From the NCBI GenBank assembly GCA_023487615.1, contig JAMDBH010000150.1:1-19460 (forward strand): DNA of 19,460 nucleotides, written 5' to 3'. The position numbers and the translations under genes were made by a program. The notes under the pieces were generated by a model, which saw only the letters and a program-made list of their open reading frames with translations, was not told the origin of the DNA and did not search any database. Shown here piece by piece: positions 6,049 to 14,056 of this stretch (positions within the stretch are counted from its first letter, which is position 1; every line of letters starts with the position of its first letter). Source of the stretch: Gammaproteobacteria bacterium. Lineage in GTDB: Bacteria; Pseudomonadota; Gammaproteobacteria; SURF-13.

Positions 6049-8723
6049 GCTGCTGCGCCGTCAAATGGCTTTCCTGATCCTTTACCGGCTTCATTTAGAG
6101 GGAGGGGAATGGAGATGGCATAGCCCTGCGCATGATCCACCCCGACTCTCCTTAGCGTCCCAAGTATGGCCTCGCTCTCAGCACGCTCGGCAACGGTTTG
6201 GATCACCATGACATGTGCGATTTGGTTGACGGCTTCAACCACCGCCTGAGCAACGGGGTCGTCGGCGATATCCTTCACAATCGAGCCGCTGATCTTAAGG
6301 AAATCCACCGGCAGATTTTTCAGAGAGGCGAAAGTGGAAAAGGTCCCGGCAAAGTTATCCAAGGTAGTCCAGCAACCCAACTCTTTGAGCTTGTTTAGGA
6401 AATGGGTTGCGTGGGTAAGATTGGCCACAGCCACCGTCTCAGTAATTTCAAAACCCAGCACATGAGCCGGGACATCGTATTCAGCGAGCTGCTCGCCGAT
6501 AAAATCCAGGGTGAAGCTGTCAGTCAGCGAGGCCGCGGAAAGGTTGATCGAATAGATGGGGGCATTTATTCCTTTGTCTTTAAGTCGCATGCCGGCCAAT
6601 AAGGAAAGGACGTGGCGCACCACCCAGCGGTCTAGCGCCGGCATCAGATTGTAACGTTCGGCAATAGGCATGAATACTTCAGGCAGGACAAGCTCTCCAT
6701 TTTTATCCGCCATGCGTAGCAGAATCTCATAGAGAGGGCGGTCCCCGCCATGAGGGGTGAGCGCACCGATAGATTGATAATACAGCCGGAACCCGTCCTC
6801 ATTGAGGGATTGAGTGATGCGGGATACCCACTCCAGCTCACTGCGCCGATGCGCGAGCCCGATGTCCTCTGCTTGGTAGAGATAGACACGATTGCGCCCT
6901 TGTCTCTTTGCCTGGTAGCAGGCTGTGTCGGCGGCGTTCAGCACGGTGGCGAGATTTTCCTCGCCCCCCCGGACCTCGACGAGGCCAATACTAACCCCTA
7001 CGGTGTGGGTCTTGCCATCGCACACAAACCTGAAATCCTGAACGGCCCTTAACAGCTCCTCGGCGACACGCCACGCCTGATCCACTGGGCAATGCTCCAA
7101 CAGAATGCCAAACTCATCTCCACCCAGCCTGGCAAGCGTGTCTCTTTGCCGCATCCTTGCCTGCAACATGGCGCTCAGTTGGACCAGCAGTTGGTCTCCA
7201 GCGGTATGCCCGCAATCGTCATTGACCACCTTAAACTGATCGAGGTCCAGATAACACAGGGCATGATCGGAGCCGTCTTCACGAGAACCCGCCAAGATCC
7301 GCTCCATACGCCGCTCGAATTCCCGGCGGTTGACGAGGCCGGTAAGCGGGTCGTGGGTGGCTTGGTAGGACAGTTGTTGAGTCAGCTTGCGCTCCTGGGT
7401 CACGTCGCGAAATACCATAACGGCGCCTACAATCTTTCCATCCCGATCGTGAATGGCGGATGCCCGCTCAGCGATGCCGATTTCAACGCCATCGCGGCGA
7501 ATGAGTATGCTGTGATTGACCAGAGCCGTGTCATGGCCCTCGCGCAGGCAGCGCATCACCGGGCTTTCCATCGGCTCCCGCGCGGCCTCGCTGACGACAT
7601 TGAAAACCTGCTCCAGATGCTGTCCGCGCGCCTCCGTGTTAGTCCACCCGGTGAACTGCTCGGCAACGGGATTGAGATAACTGATAACGCCGCCGGCGTC
7701 GGTGGTGATAACGGCATCGCCGATAGACTCAAGCGTGACCAGCGCACGCTCCTTTTCCTCAAACAGCGCAAGTTCCGCCCGTCTGCGTTCCTCGAGCTCC
7801 TTGGCCAGATTGGCGTTGGCCGACTCCAGCAGGGCAGTGCGCTTTTCCAGCAGAGCGGTACGATTGGCCACCAACTCCTGGAGACGATGACGGTGTTGCC
7901 GGAGTTCTTCCTCCACCTGCTTGCTCTCGGTGATGTCCACAAGGACGCCTTGCAGAAACAGGGGTTGGCCCGTTTCGTCACGCACGATATTGGCCTCATC
8001 GCGGAACCACAATATGGATCCATTGCGTGTAAACAGACGGTACTCGCAGTTCAGAGGCTTGCCACTGGTACGGCTTAGCGAGAACTGCTCCATAACGCGC
8101 GTGAAGTCGTCCGGGTGAATCTGCTTGAGACGGATTTGCGGGTCGGCGAGCCACTCCTCCTGGGAGTAGCCCAGAGCCTTAATCTGCGGGCTGATATAGA
8201 GTGCGGCGCCGGCTTCGTCCAGCGCCGCAATATAGGCAATCGCCGGGATCTGCTCGACCAGGGTTCGATATTTGGCCTCGGCCTGACTCAGCTTCTCCTC
8301 AGCCTGCCGCTTCTCCACCACCATGCGTCGCTCGCGCAGCACACGCTCAATGACGGTCGGAATCAATTCGAGATACAGCCTGTCTATATCCTTGACCAAA
8401 TAATCCCGCGCACCTCGCTTCATCGCCTCCACGGCGATCAGCGCATTGTCGGCGCCGGTGAGCATCAAAACGGGGATCGGTATCTCACCCATGTCATCGC
8501 GCAGTTCCGCCAGGAACTCCAGGCCGTCAAGATCCGGCAGGCGATAATCGAGTAAAATACAGTCCGGTTGTTCGGCATGAGCGAGCTGCAGGCCTTCCCT
8601 GCCCGTCTCGGCCTCGGCAAGTACGAAATCGTACTCGGGGTGCTGCGAGAGGGCCCTGCGGCAAGCCTTGCGGTCGACGATGTCATCGTCCACAACCAAC
8701 ACCCGGATCTGCGGCTTTGTCAT
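6030..8723 (-). CDS. REC-PAS-PAS-GGDEF-EAL response regulator (c-di-GMP turnover)
   Basis: Soluble 897-residue protein. Order: receiver (about 5-125; acidic DDD at 12-14, phospho-acceptor Asp59 in LLDYRLPD, Lys111), PAS (about 150-268), coiled coil (about 268-325), second PAS (about 327-445), GGDEF (about 450-615) and EAL (about 630-880). The GGDEF motif is intact (534-538), with an RxxD inhibitory site (Arg525-Asp528) five residues before it, so diguanylate cyclase activity under product inhibition is expected. The EAL domain has E666 (EILLR), N727, E759, K810, E846 and Q866. However, the usual DDFG loop reads DNFA (789-792), so phosphodiesterase activity may be weakened. The ATG at 8723 has AGGGAA about eight bases upstream. 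It follows the stand-alone receiver by 46 bases and overlaps nadC by 19. Net activity cannot be decided from sequence. Confidence 0.93.
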   Translation of the reverse strand: MTKPQIRVLVVDDDIVDRKACRRALSQHPEYDFVLAEAETGREGLQLAHAEQPDCILLDYRLPDLDGLEFLAELRDDMGEIPIPVLMLTGADNALIAVEAMKRGARDYLVKDIDRLYLELIPTVIERVLRERRMVVEKRQAEEKLSQAEAKYRTLVEQIPAIAYIAALDEAGAALYISPQIKALGYSQEEWLADPQIRLKQIHPDDFTRVMEQFSLSRTSGKPLNCEYRLFTRNGSILWFRDEANIVRDETGQPLFLQGVLVDITESKQVEEELRQHRHRLQELVANRTALLEKRTALLESANANLAKELEERRRAELALFEEKERALVTLESIGDAVITTDAGGVISYLNPVAEQFTGWTNTEARGQHLEQVFNVVSEAAREPMESPVMRCLREGHDTALVNHSILIRRDGVEIGIAERASAIHDRDGKIVGAVMVFRDVTQERKLTQQLSYQATHDPLTGLVNRREFERRMERILAGSREDGSDHALCYLDLDQFKVVNDDCGHTAGDQLLVQLSAMLQARMRQRDTLARLGGDEFGILLEHCPVDQAWRVAEELLRAVQDFRFVCDGKTHTVGVSIGLVEVRGGEENLATVLNAADTACYQAKRQGRNRVYLYQAEDIGLAHRRSELEWVSRITQSLNEDGFRLYYQSIGALTPHGGDRPLYEILLRMADKNGELVLPEVFMPIAERYNLMPALDRWVVRHVLSLLAGMRLKDKGINAPIYSINLSAASLTDSFTLDFIGEQLAEYDVPAHVLGFEITETVAVANLTHATHFLNKLKELGCWTTLDNFAGTFSTFASLKNLPVDFLKISGSIVKDIADDPVAQAVVEAVNQIAHVMVIQTVAERAESEAILGTLRRVGVDHAQGYAISIPLPLNEAGKGSGKPFDGAAACLTTY

Positions 8724-8769
8724 AGAAAATTCCCTATACGGTGTCAGTCAATAACTGGGGGTGACGCCC

Positions 8770-9186
8770 TCATGGCGGCATTTCGCTGATGGTCCAGTAC
8801 GTGTTGATGGAGCGCATGACCTCGACGAACTGCCGATAGTCCACCGGTTTCGCCATGTAACCCGCAACCCCAAGATTAAAACTGTTTACCTTGTCCTGCT
8901 GTTCCTCCGATGTGGTGAGCACCACGACGGGGAAGCGCTTTAATTCGCTATCGTTCTTAACCACTTGCAGGAATTCAATACCGTTCATGACAGGCATGTT
9001 GAGGTCAAGCAGGATGATGCACGGATGTACATTGCGCGTATCCCGCAGATAGGCCAGCGCCTCCTCGCCGTTTTCCCTCTCCACCAGCGGGTTTGTCACG
9101 TGCAGCTCTTTTAAGGCTCGCCTTACTGTCATGACATCCACCTGGTCGTCTTCCACCAAAAGGATGGGTTTATTGGTTATCCTCAT
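8770..9186 (-). CDS. Stand-alone receiver-domain response regulator (Rcp1/CheY-like)
   Basis: Single receiver domain of 138 residues with no output domain. It resembles Rcp1-type regulators that pair with phytochrome-like and other SHDLKAPLR-type kinases. The acidic pocket is VEDD (11-14), the phospho-acceptor is Asp61 in ILLDLNMPVMNG, the switch Thr lies in VVVLTTSEE, and the conserved Lys in YMAKPVD. The start ATG has GAGGGGAA about seven bases upstream, a strong site. It begins 12 bases after the kinase stop and lies 46 bases before the GGDEF/EAL gene. I infer it takes phosphate from the upstream kinase, either as a shuttle or as a competing sink for the receiver of the GGDEF/EAL protein. 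Confidence 0.93.
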   Translation of the reverse strand: MRITNKPILLVEDDQVDVMTVRRALKELHVTNPLVERENGEEALAYLRDTRNVHPCIILLDLNMPVMNGIEFLQVVKNDSELKRFPVVVLTTSEEQQDKVNSFNLGVAGYMAKPVDYRQFVEVMRSINTYWTISEMPP

Positions 9187-9198
9187 TGAGTTCCCCTC

Positions 9199-10704
9199 TT
9201 ATTTGCCTACCGCCGCCCTGGGCAGGGTGAAGGAAAAACGGCTCCCCTCGCCGACCTTAGACTCGACCCATATCTTGCCACCGTACATCTCGACTATCTT
9301 CTTGACCAGCGCAAGCCCGACGCCTGTGCTCTCCACCCTATCACGCGGCGTCAGGGTTTGGAATAACTGGAAGATCTTCTCAAAATGCCGTTCTTCAATT
9401 CCGGGGCCGTTATCGCTCACGCTAAATTTCCAGTTGCCCTGCTCGGCCATGCAGTCAACGGTGATTACCCCCTGATCCTTGTCCATGTATTTGATGGCGT
9501 TGCTCAAGAGGTTTTGAAAAACCTGCTGGATACGGGTCTTTTCCATGACCACGGTCGGTAGGCTGTGTTCGATGGTGATGGTGATGTGCTCCGGCGGTGA
9601 GAGCAGATCAATCACCTCATGCACCAGGGCATTGAGATCTACTGAGACACGTGTTTCTTTGATTCGGCCGACCCTGGAGTATTGCAGTATGCCATCTATG
9701 AGGTTTCCCATGCGGCGCACCCGGCTGATGAGCAACCCCATGTGTTCCTTTCCTTCACTATCAAATTTGTCTGCGTAATCCGTTGACAGCCAGTCCGCCA
9801 GCGATCCGATAGCCCGCAGCGGGGCCTTTAAATCATGAGACACCACATAGGCGAAATTCTTTAATTCCTCGTTGGCGCTCTCGAGTTCCTGGACAAGTTG
9901 GGCCTGCCGCTCTTGCGCCTGCTTGCGCTCGGTGATATCGCGCAAAATACCCGTGAACATGCGCCGCTCTCCAAAACGCATCTCACCGACCGCGAGATCC
10001 ATCGGAAAGATCGTCCCGTCCTTGCGCAAACCCACCACCTCTCTTCCCACCCCAATGATGCGTTTTTCGTCTGTTTTCAGATACCTGGCAATATAGCCGT
10101 CGTGTTCTTCATGATAGGGCGTGGGCATAAGCATGGAGATATTTTTCCCCATCACTTCGGCCTCCGTGTAGCCGAACATGCGTTCCGCCACCGGATTGAA
10201 GCGGTCAATAATGCCCCACTCATTGATCACGATAATACCATCCGCTGCGGTATTAACAACGGCGTGCATGCGCGCCTCACTTTCGCGCAACTGAACCGCC
10301 TGTTCAGCCAGCGCCTGCTCCGCTTGCTTACGGCGGCTGATGTCATGGATAGAGGCCATGACCAGCAATCCTTCCTCAGTCCGGAGCGGGCTCAGGCTTA
10401 CCTCGACCGGGAACTCGACGCCATCCTTGCGCCTCCCGTAAAGCTCAAGCTCAGGCCCCATCGGACGCATGTTAGGATGAGATGAATAATTCGTGCGGTA
10501 ACCCTTATGCTTCTCATGGAAGCGTTCCGGGATCAAGGCTTCGATGGTCCTGCCCAGCAATTCTTCACGCGCGTATCCGAACAGCCTTTCCACCGGCGGA
10601 TTGAGCAGTACTATCCTACCCTCCTGGTCAACAACGACCATCGCATCCGTTGCGGATTCCAGTAACCACCGGAAACTCTTGCCTTCTAGTACGTGCTCAA
10701 ACAT
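9199..10704 (-). CDS. PAS-PAS histidine kinase with FixL-like heme-PAS residues
   Basis: Soluble sensor kinase without membrane segments, 501 residues from the ATG at 10704; a TTG at 10716 would add four residues, and neither has a clear ribosome binding site. Order: PAS1 (about 10-126), PAS2 (about 144-264), short coiled coil, HisKA with His290 in VVSHDLKAPLR, and HATPase with the N box QVFQNLLSNAIKY, DNGPGIEE and the GVGLALVKKI G box. PAS2 matches the FixL heme-PAS pattern: His201 in HDGYIARY, Arg207 and Arg221 (in IIGVGR) at the same +6 and +20 spacing as FixL His200/Arg206/Arg220, followed by FPMDLAVGEM. PAS1 lacks these Arg residues. It heads the kinase-receiver-GGDEF/EAL cluster, so oxygen or another heme ligand as the signal is inferred. 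Its start is 40 bases from the end of nhaA. Confidence 0.9.
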   Translation of the reverse strand: MFEHVLEGKSFRWLLESATDAMVVVDQEGRIVLLNPPVERLFGYAREELLGRTIEALIPERFHEKHKGYRTNYSSHPNMRPMGPELELYGRRKDGVEFPVEVSLSPLRTEEGLLVMASIHDISRRKQAEQALAEQAVQLRESEARMHAVVNTAADGIIVINEWGIIDRFNPVAERMFGYTEAEVMGKNISMLMPTPYHEEHDGYIARYLKTDEKRIIGVGREVVGLRKDGTIFPMDLAVGEMRFGERRMFTGILRDITERKQAQERQAQLVQELESANEELKNFAYVVSHDLKAPLRAIGSLADWLSTDYADKFDSEGKEHMGLLISRVRRMGNLIDGILQYSRVGRIKETRVSVDLNALVHEVIDLLSPPEHITITIEHSLPTVVMEKTRIQQVFQNLLSNAIKYMDKDQGVITVDCMAEQGNWKFSVSDNGPGIEERHFEKIFQLFQTLTPRDRVESTGVGLALVKKIVEMYGGKIWVESKVGEGSRFSFTLPRAAVGK

Positions 10705-10743
10705 GTGTAATAGCAAATTGTAGTTATAATTTGGAGTGAATTT

Positions 10744-12147
10744 TTATGTTTCTGCAGTTCGCCGGGTGGTCAATAGCAACCAAGCGTAGCCTAGGACGCC
10801 CGCCGCCAGCGAGGCGCATAAAATCCCCAACTTGGCCATCAACAGATACTCCGCGTGCCCCGCAAAGGCCAGTTCGGCGATGAACAAGGACATGGTAAAT
10901 CCGATGCCTGCCAGCAGGCTTACGCCGGCGATGTGGCGGAATTCGGTATGTTCCGGCAGTTGTCCGATATTCAACTTAAGGGCCAGCCAGCAACTGCCCG
11001 TGATGCCAAGAAATTTGCCGAATACCAAACCGAACATTACACCCAGGGTCACGGGATGATACAAAGTCATTCCGACTGTTTCAATCGCAATGGGTACACC
11101 GGCATTGACCAATGCAAAGACCGGAATCACCAATAACGCCACCGGCAGATGATAGAGGTGCTCCAGGCGTTGCAGCGGCGTATCCACCAATTCGATGTCG
11201 CGCTCCAGGGTTTGCAAAATAACCCGCTGCGCATCATTGGTGCGGATATCCCTGTCGGGGCGATGACTTGCGTCGAAGCGATCCATAAGCTCGCGGATAT
11301 GGCGGCTGAAACGCGCGGTGTCATATTTAAAGCGCGCGGGAACGGTGAAGGCACCCAGCACACCGGCGATGGTGGCATGCACGCCCGATTTCAGCAGCAT
11401 CAGCCAGAGTAAAAAGGCGATGATAAAGTACGGCACGGGGTGGCGGATCCCGCCCAGGTTGAACACGATCAGAAGCAGAAACAACGCGAGCGCCGCAACG
11501 AGGTAAAGGCCGGCGATCTGTTCCGTATAAAACAGCGCGATGACCAAAACCGCGCCCAAATCATCCGCAATCGCCAGCGCCACCAGAAACATCACCAGCG
11601 AGCGGGGGATACGGCGGCCGAGCAGCACCAGCGCCCCGACCGCAAAGGCGATATCGGTGGCCATGGGAATCCCCCAGCCGCGCGCCGCGCCGCCTTCAGG
11701 ATTAATCCAGTAATACAGCAGCGCGGGGACGATCATCCCGCCCAGCGCCGCCACGATGGGTAAAGCGGCTTTCTGGGGACTGGAAAGCTCTCCGACCAGG
11801 ATGGCGCGCTTAATCTCGAGTCCCACCACGAAAAAAAACAGCGCCATCAAGCCTTCATTGACCCAGTGATGGACGCTTTTTTCTAAAACGAAATCACCGG
11901 CCGTTATGGCGATCGGCATATTGACGATCCGTTGGTAAATATCCGCCAGGGGAGAGTTTGCGATCACCAAGGCGATGACCAGACAGACCATTAGGATGAC
12001 GCTGGCGGTGGTCTGGTTCTTGATGAACTCTTCGAAGGGAGAGATGATTTTTCTGAATGAGCGCTCCCAAGGGGCGAGGTACACGCCCGGTTTGATTTCG
12101 TCCGCCGGGGGCGCTTCTGTTTTCTCGATTTGTGGTTTGTCGTGCAT
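10744..12147 (-). CDS. nhaA: Na+/H+ antiporter NhaA
   Basis: Inner-membrane antiporter that expels Na+ (or Li+) in exchange for protons. It has 467 residues, longer than the 388 of E. coli NhaA. The extra length lies in a polar N-terminal extension (about residues 1-40) and a charged cytoplasmic segment (about 277-340, rich in Arg/Asp) between membrane helices. The transport site is intact: Asp165 in PMATDIAFAVG, and the Asp195-Asp196 pair in ALAIADDLGAV, equivalent to E. coli Asp133, Asp163 and Asp164. The pore-side VVGLEIKRAILVGELS and the late IGFTMSLFIAELAF segments are conserved. The gene starts two bases after the sua5 stop, so it depends on the upstream transcript. The ribosome binding site is weak. 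Confidence 0.95.
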   Translation of the reverse strand: MHDKPQIEKTEAPPADEIKPGVYLAPWERSFRKIISPFEEFIKNQTTASVILMVCLVIALVIANSPLADIYQRIVNMPIAITAGDFVLEKSVHHWVNEGLMALFFFVVGLEIKRAILVGELSSPQKAALPIVAALGGMIVPALLYYWINPEGGAARGWGIPMATDIAFAVGALVLLGRRIPRSLVMFLVALAIADDLGAVLVIALFYTEQIAGLYLVAALALFLLLIVFNLGGIRHPVPYFIIAFLLWLMLLKSGVHATIAGVLGAFTVPARFKYDTARFSRHIRELMDRFDASHRPDRDIRTNDAQRVILQTLERDIELVDTPLQRLEHLYHLPVALLVIPVFALVNAGVPIAIETVGMTLYHPVTLGVMFGLVFGKFLGITGSCWLALKLNIGQLPEHTEFRHIAGVSLLAGIGFTMSLFIAELAFAGHAEYLLMAKLGILCASLAAGVLGYAWLLLTTRRTAET

Positions 12148-12149
12148 TT

Positions 12150-13142
12150 TTATGTCGCCGCGCGCGTCACCCTGTCACGCACGGCGAGCCATGCCTCGTC
12201 CTGCGGAAGCTCTTCGATGAGCAACATATCCAATCGTCGTGCATCGGCCTTACGCAGCGTGTCGTAAAGTTCATGTGCGTAATCCTTGGGATCATCGGGC
12301 AGCAGATAATAATATAGGCCAGGCCCTTCGACGGGGCTCAGGACAGGCTTATGTACGCCCTCTTGGCGCGTGAGTACTCCGACCCGTTGACCTTGAGTAA
12401 CCAGCGCAAAGGCGCGCTCATATAATTCCGCGGAGGGGACCTTGTGTAGCGGTGTGCGCGGCGCGTAATGCGAGGCCAGCATGCCCGGTGCGCGCAGGTT
12501 AATTTTCTCCGCCGTCCCCGTCTCGACCTCCTCGCCCAACGCCTCGGCAAGCATGCTTCGTGAGATGATGCCCGGCCGCAAGATGAGCGGGCGCGCATCC
12601 AACAGGCTTACGATAGTGGACTCCAGTCCGACCTGGCAAGGCCCGCCGTCCAGTATCATGTCCACCTCGCTGCCAAGTTCTTCCAGAACATGTTCGGCGC
12701 GCGTGGGGCTGACATGACCGAAGCGGTTGGCGGATGGCGCGGCGACGGCGCCGCCGAATTTTTCCAGCAGCGCCAACGCCACGGGATGCCCCGGCACGCG
12801 CAGACCCACGCTGTCTTGTCCGCCGGTCACGTTGTCCGGCACGATCGCTGAACGTTTTAAAATCAGGGTGAGAGGCCCCGGCCAGAATTTTTCGGCGAGC
12901 CGGTACGCCGCGCGCGGGATGTCGCATGCCCAGCCTTTAAGATAGGAAACATCCGGCAGATGCACGATGAGCGGATGATCCGGCGGACGCCGTTTGATGG
13001 CGAAGACGCGCGCGACCGCTTGGGGATTCAGCGCATCCGCACCGAGGCCGTACACGGTCTCGGTGGGAAAGGCGACTATCCCGCCGCTGCGTAATATTCC
13101 TGCGGCGCGCGCGATATCATCATTCCTCACTGCCGACATCAT
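12150..13142 (-). CDS. tsaC: L-threonylcarbamoyladenylate synthase (Sua5 type, with C-terminal domain)
   Basis: Makes threonylcarbamoyl-AMP from Thr, bicarbonate and ATP for the t6A37 modification of ANN-decoding tRNAs. At 330 residues it is the two-domain Sua5 form rather than the ~190-residue TsaC. The YrdC domain (about 1-205) shows GGIVAFPTETVYGLGADA (residues 20-37), the KRRP motif (50-53), PLTLIL, AAPSANRFGHVSPT (134-147) and STIVSL (175-180). The linker SHYAPRTPL precedes the Sua5 domain. Within the C-terminal domain, residues 265-273 (KPVLSPVEG) are encoded by a short dispersed repeat. The start overlaps the purC end by 23 bases. The tandem ATG ATG is preceded by only a weak purine stretch, so a start a few codons downstream is possible. 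Confidence 0.93.
   Translation of the reverse strand: MMSAVRNDDIARAAGILRSGGIVAFPTETVYGLGADALNPQAVARVFAIKRRPPDHPLIVHLPDVSYLKGWACDIPRAAYRLAEKFWPGPLTLILKRSAIVPDNVTGGQDSVGLRVPGHPVALALLEKFGGAVAAPSANRFGHVSPTRAEHVLEELGSEVDMILDGGPCQVGLESTIVSLLDARPLILRPGIISRSMLAEALGEEVETGTAEKINLRAPGMLASHYAPRTPLHKVPSAELYERAFALVTQGQRVGVLTRQEGVHKPVLSPVEGPGLYYYLLPDDPKDYAHELYDTLRKADARRLDMLLIEELPQDEAWLAVRDRVTRAAT
12325..12351 (-). repeat. Short dispersed repeat inside the sua5 coding sequence
   Basis: Read on the gene's strand it is AAGCCTGTCCTGAGCC followed by CCGTCGAAGG. From general knowledge this is a variant of a TTCGACAGGCTCAGGACAGGCTT-type repeat found dispersed in many bacterial genomes. Here it is in frame and encodes KPVLSPVEG in a variable loop between RVGVLTRQEG and LYYYLLPDDP. 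No second copy was seen in this window. Confidence 0.55.
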
Positions 13143-14019
13143 CCACCAGCGTATGCAGGGCCTGTCGGTATTTCTCAGTGGTGCGCGCCACCACCTCCGG
13201 AGGAAGCTCCGGCGCCGGAGGCTGTTTGTTCCAGCCGATACTTTCCAGATAATCGCGCACGTATTGTTTGTCGAAACTCGGCGGATGACTGCCCGGCTTA
13301 TAACTTTCAGTCGCCCAGAAGCGTGACGAGTCGGGCGTCAGCACGACGACTATCAAGGTGAGCTCGCCCTGCTCATCCAGCCCGAACTCAAACTTGGTGT
13401 CGGCGATGATAATGCCGCGGGTGCTGGCATATTTCATGGCCTCCAGATACAGGGTGAGGCTCATGGCTTGCACCTCGCGGGTCAAATCCGCGCCTATCAT
13501 CTCTTCCATCTTCTCGATGCTGATCGGTTCGTCGTGTGCGCCGTCATTGGCCTTGGTGGTCGGAGTAAACAGCGCCTCGGGTATCCAGGCGGATTCCACC
13601 ATGCCCGGCAGCATCGGCCGTCCTCCCACCGTGCCCTGTTCCTGATATTCCTTCCAGGCAGAGCCGGACAGAAAGCCGCGCACCACCGCCTCGATGGGTA
13701 ACGGTTTGATCTTGCGGGCCACGACAGACCGGCCGGTGACTTGGGCGCGCTCAGCATCGCCTTTGACCACGTCTTCCGGCAGGATCTCAGTGAGATGGTT
13801 AGGCATCATATAGCCCAGCACCTCAAACCAGAACAATGACAGGGTGTTTAACACTTCACCCTTGCCTGGTATCGGCGTCGGCAGCACCACATCGAAGGCG
13901 GACAGCCGGTCGGTCGTTACGATGAGGATATGCTTATCATCCACCTCATAGATGTCGCGCACCTTGCCACGGTGCAATAGTGGGAGGCTGCGTATATTGG
14001 AGTGAAAAACGATATCCAC
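13120..14019 (-). CDS. purC: SAICAR synthetase (phosphoribosylaminoimidazole-succinocarboxamide synthase)
   Basis: Joins CAIR and aspartate with ATP to give SAICAR in purine synthesis; cytosolic. This is the longer (~300 residue) form related to yeast Ade1. Motifs: HRGKVRDIYEV (16-26), DRLSAFDVVLPTPIPGKG (37-54), PIEAVVRGFLSGSAWKEY (108-125), IIADTKFEFG (204-213) and LTPDSSRFW (227-235). The start is a GTG at 14019, with AAGGA about 12 bases upstream. Oddity: residues 224-225 are Val-Val (codons GTC GTC), whereas relatives have Asp-Glu in LIDEVLTPDSSR, an acidic pair at the metal site. The rest of the active site is intact. The gene follows the Alx/TerC gene by 37 bases and overlaps sua5 by 23. 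It is otherwise a full-length PurC. Confidence 0.93.
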   Translation of the reverse strand: MDIVFHSNIRSLPLLHRGKVRDIYEVDDKHILIVTTDRLSAFDVVLPTPIPGKGEVLNTLSLFWFEVLGYMMPNHLTEILPEDVVKGDAERAQVTGRSVVARKIKPLPIEAVVRGFLSGSAWKEYQEQGTVGGRPMLPGMVESAWIPEALFTPTTKANDGAHDEPISIEKMEEMIGADLTREVQAMSLTLYLEAMKYASTRGIIIADTKFEFGLDEQGELTLIVVVLTPDSSRFWATESYKPGSHPPSFDKQYVRDYLESIGWNKQPPAPELPPEVVARTTEKYRQALHTLVDDVGSEE

Positions 14020-14056
14020 GTGCCGGATCTATCCTTATGGTAGCTGCTCAGTATTT

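Noticed and set aside
7092..8078. 328-codon open frame on the plus strand, antisense to the GGDEF/EAL gene
   Set aside because: The translation has no recognisable domain and lies wholly opposite clear PAS and GGDEF coding sequence. High-GC genes often leave long antisense frames open.
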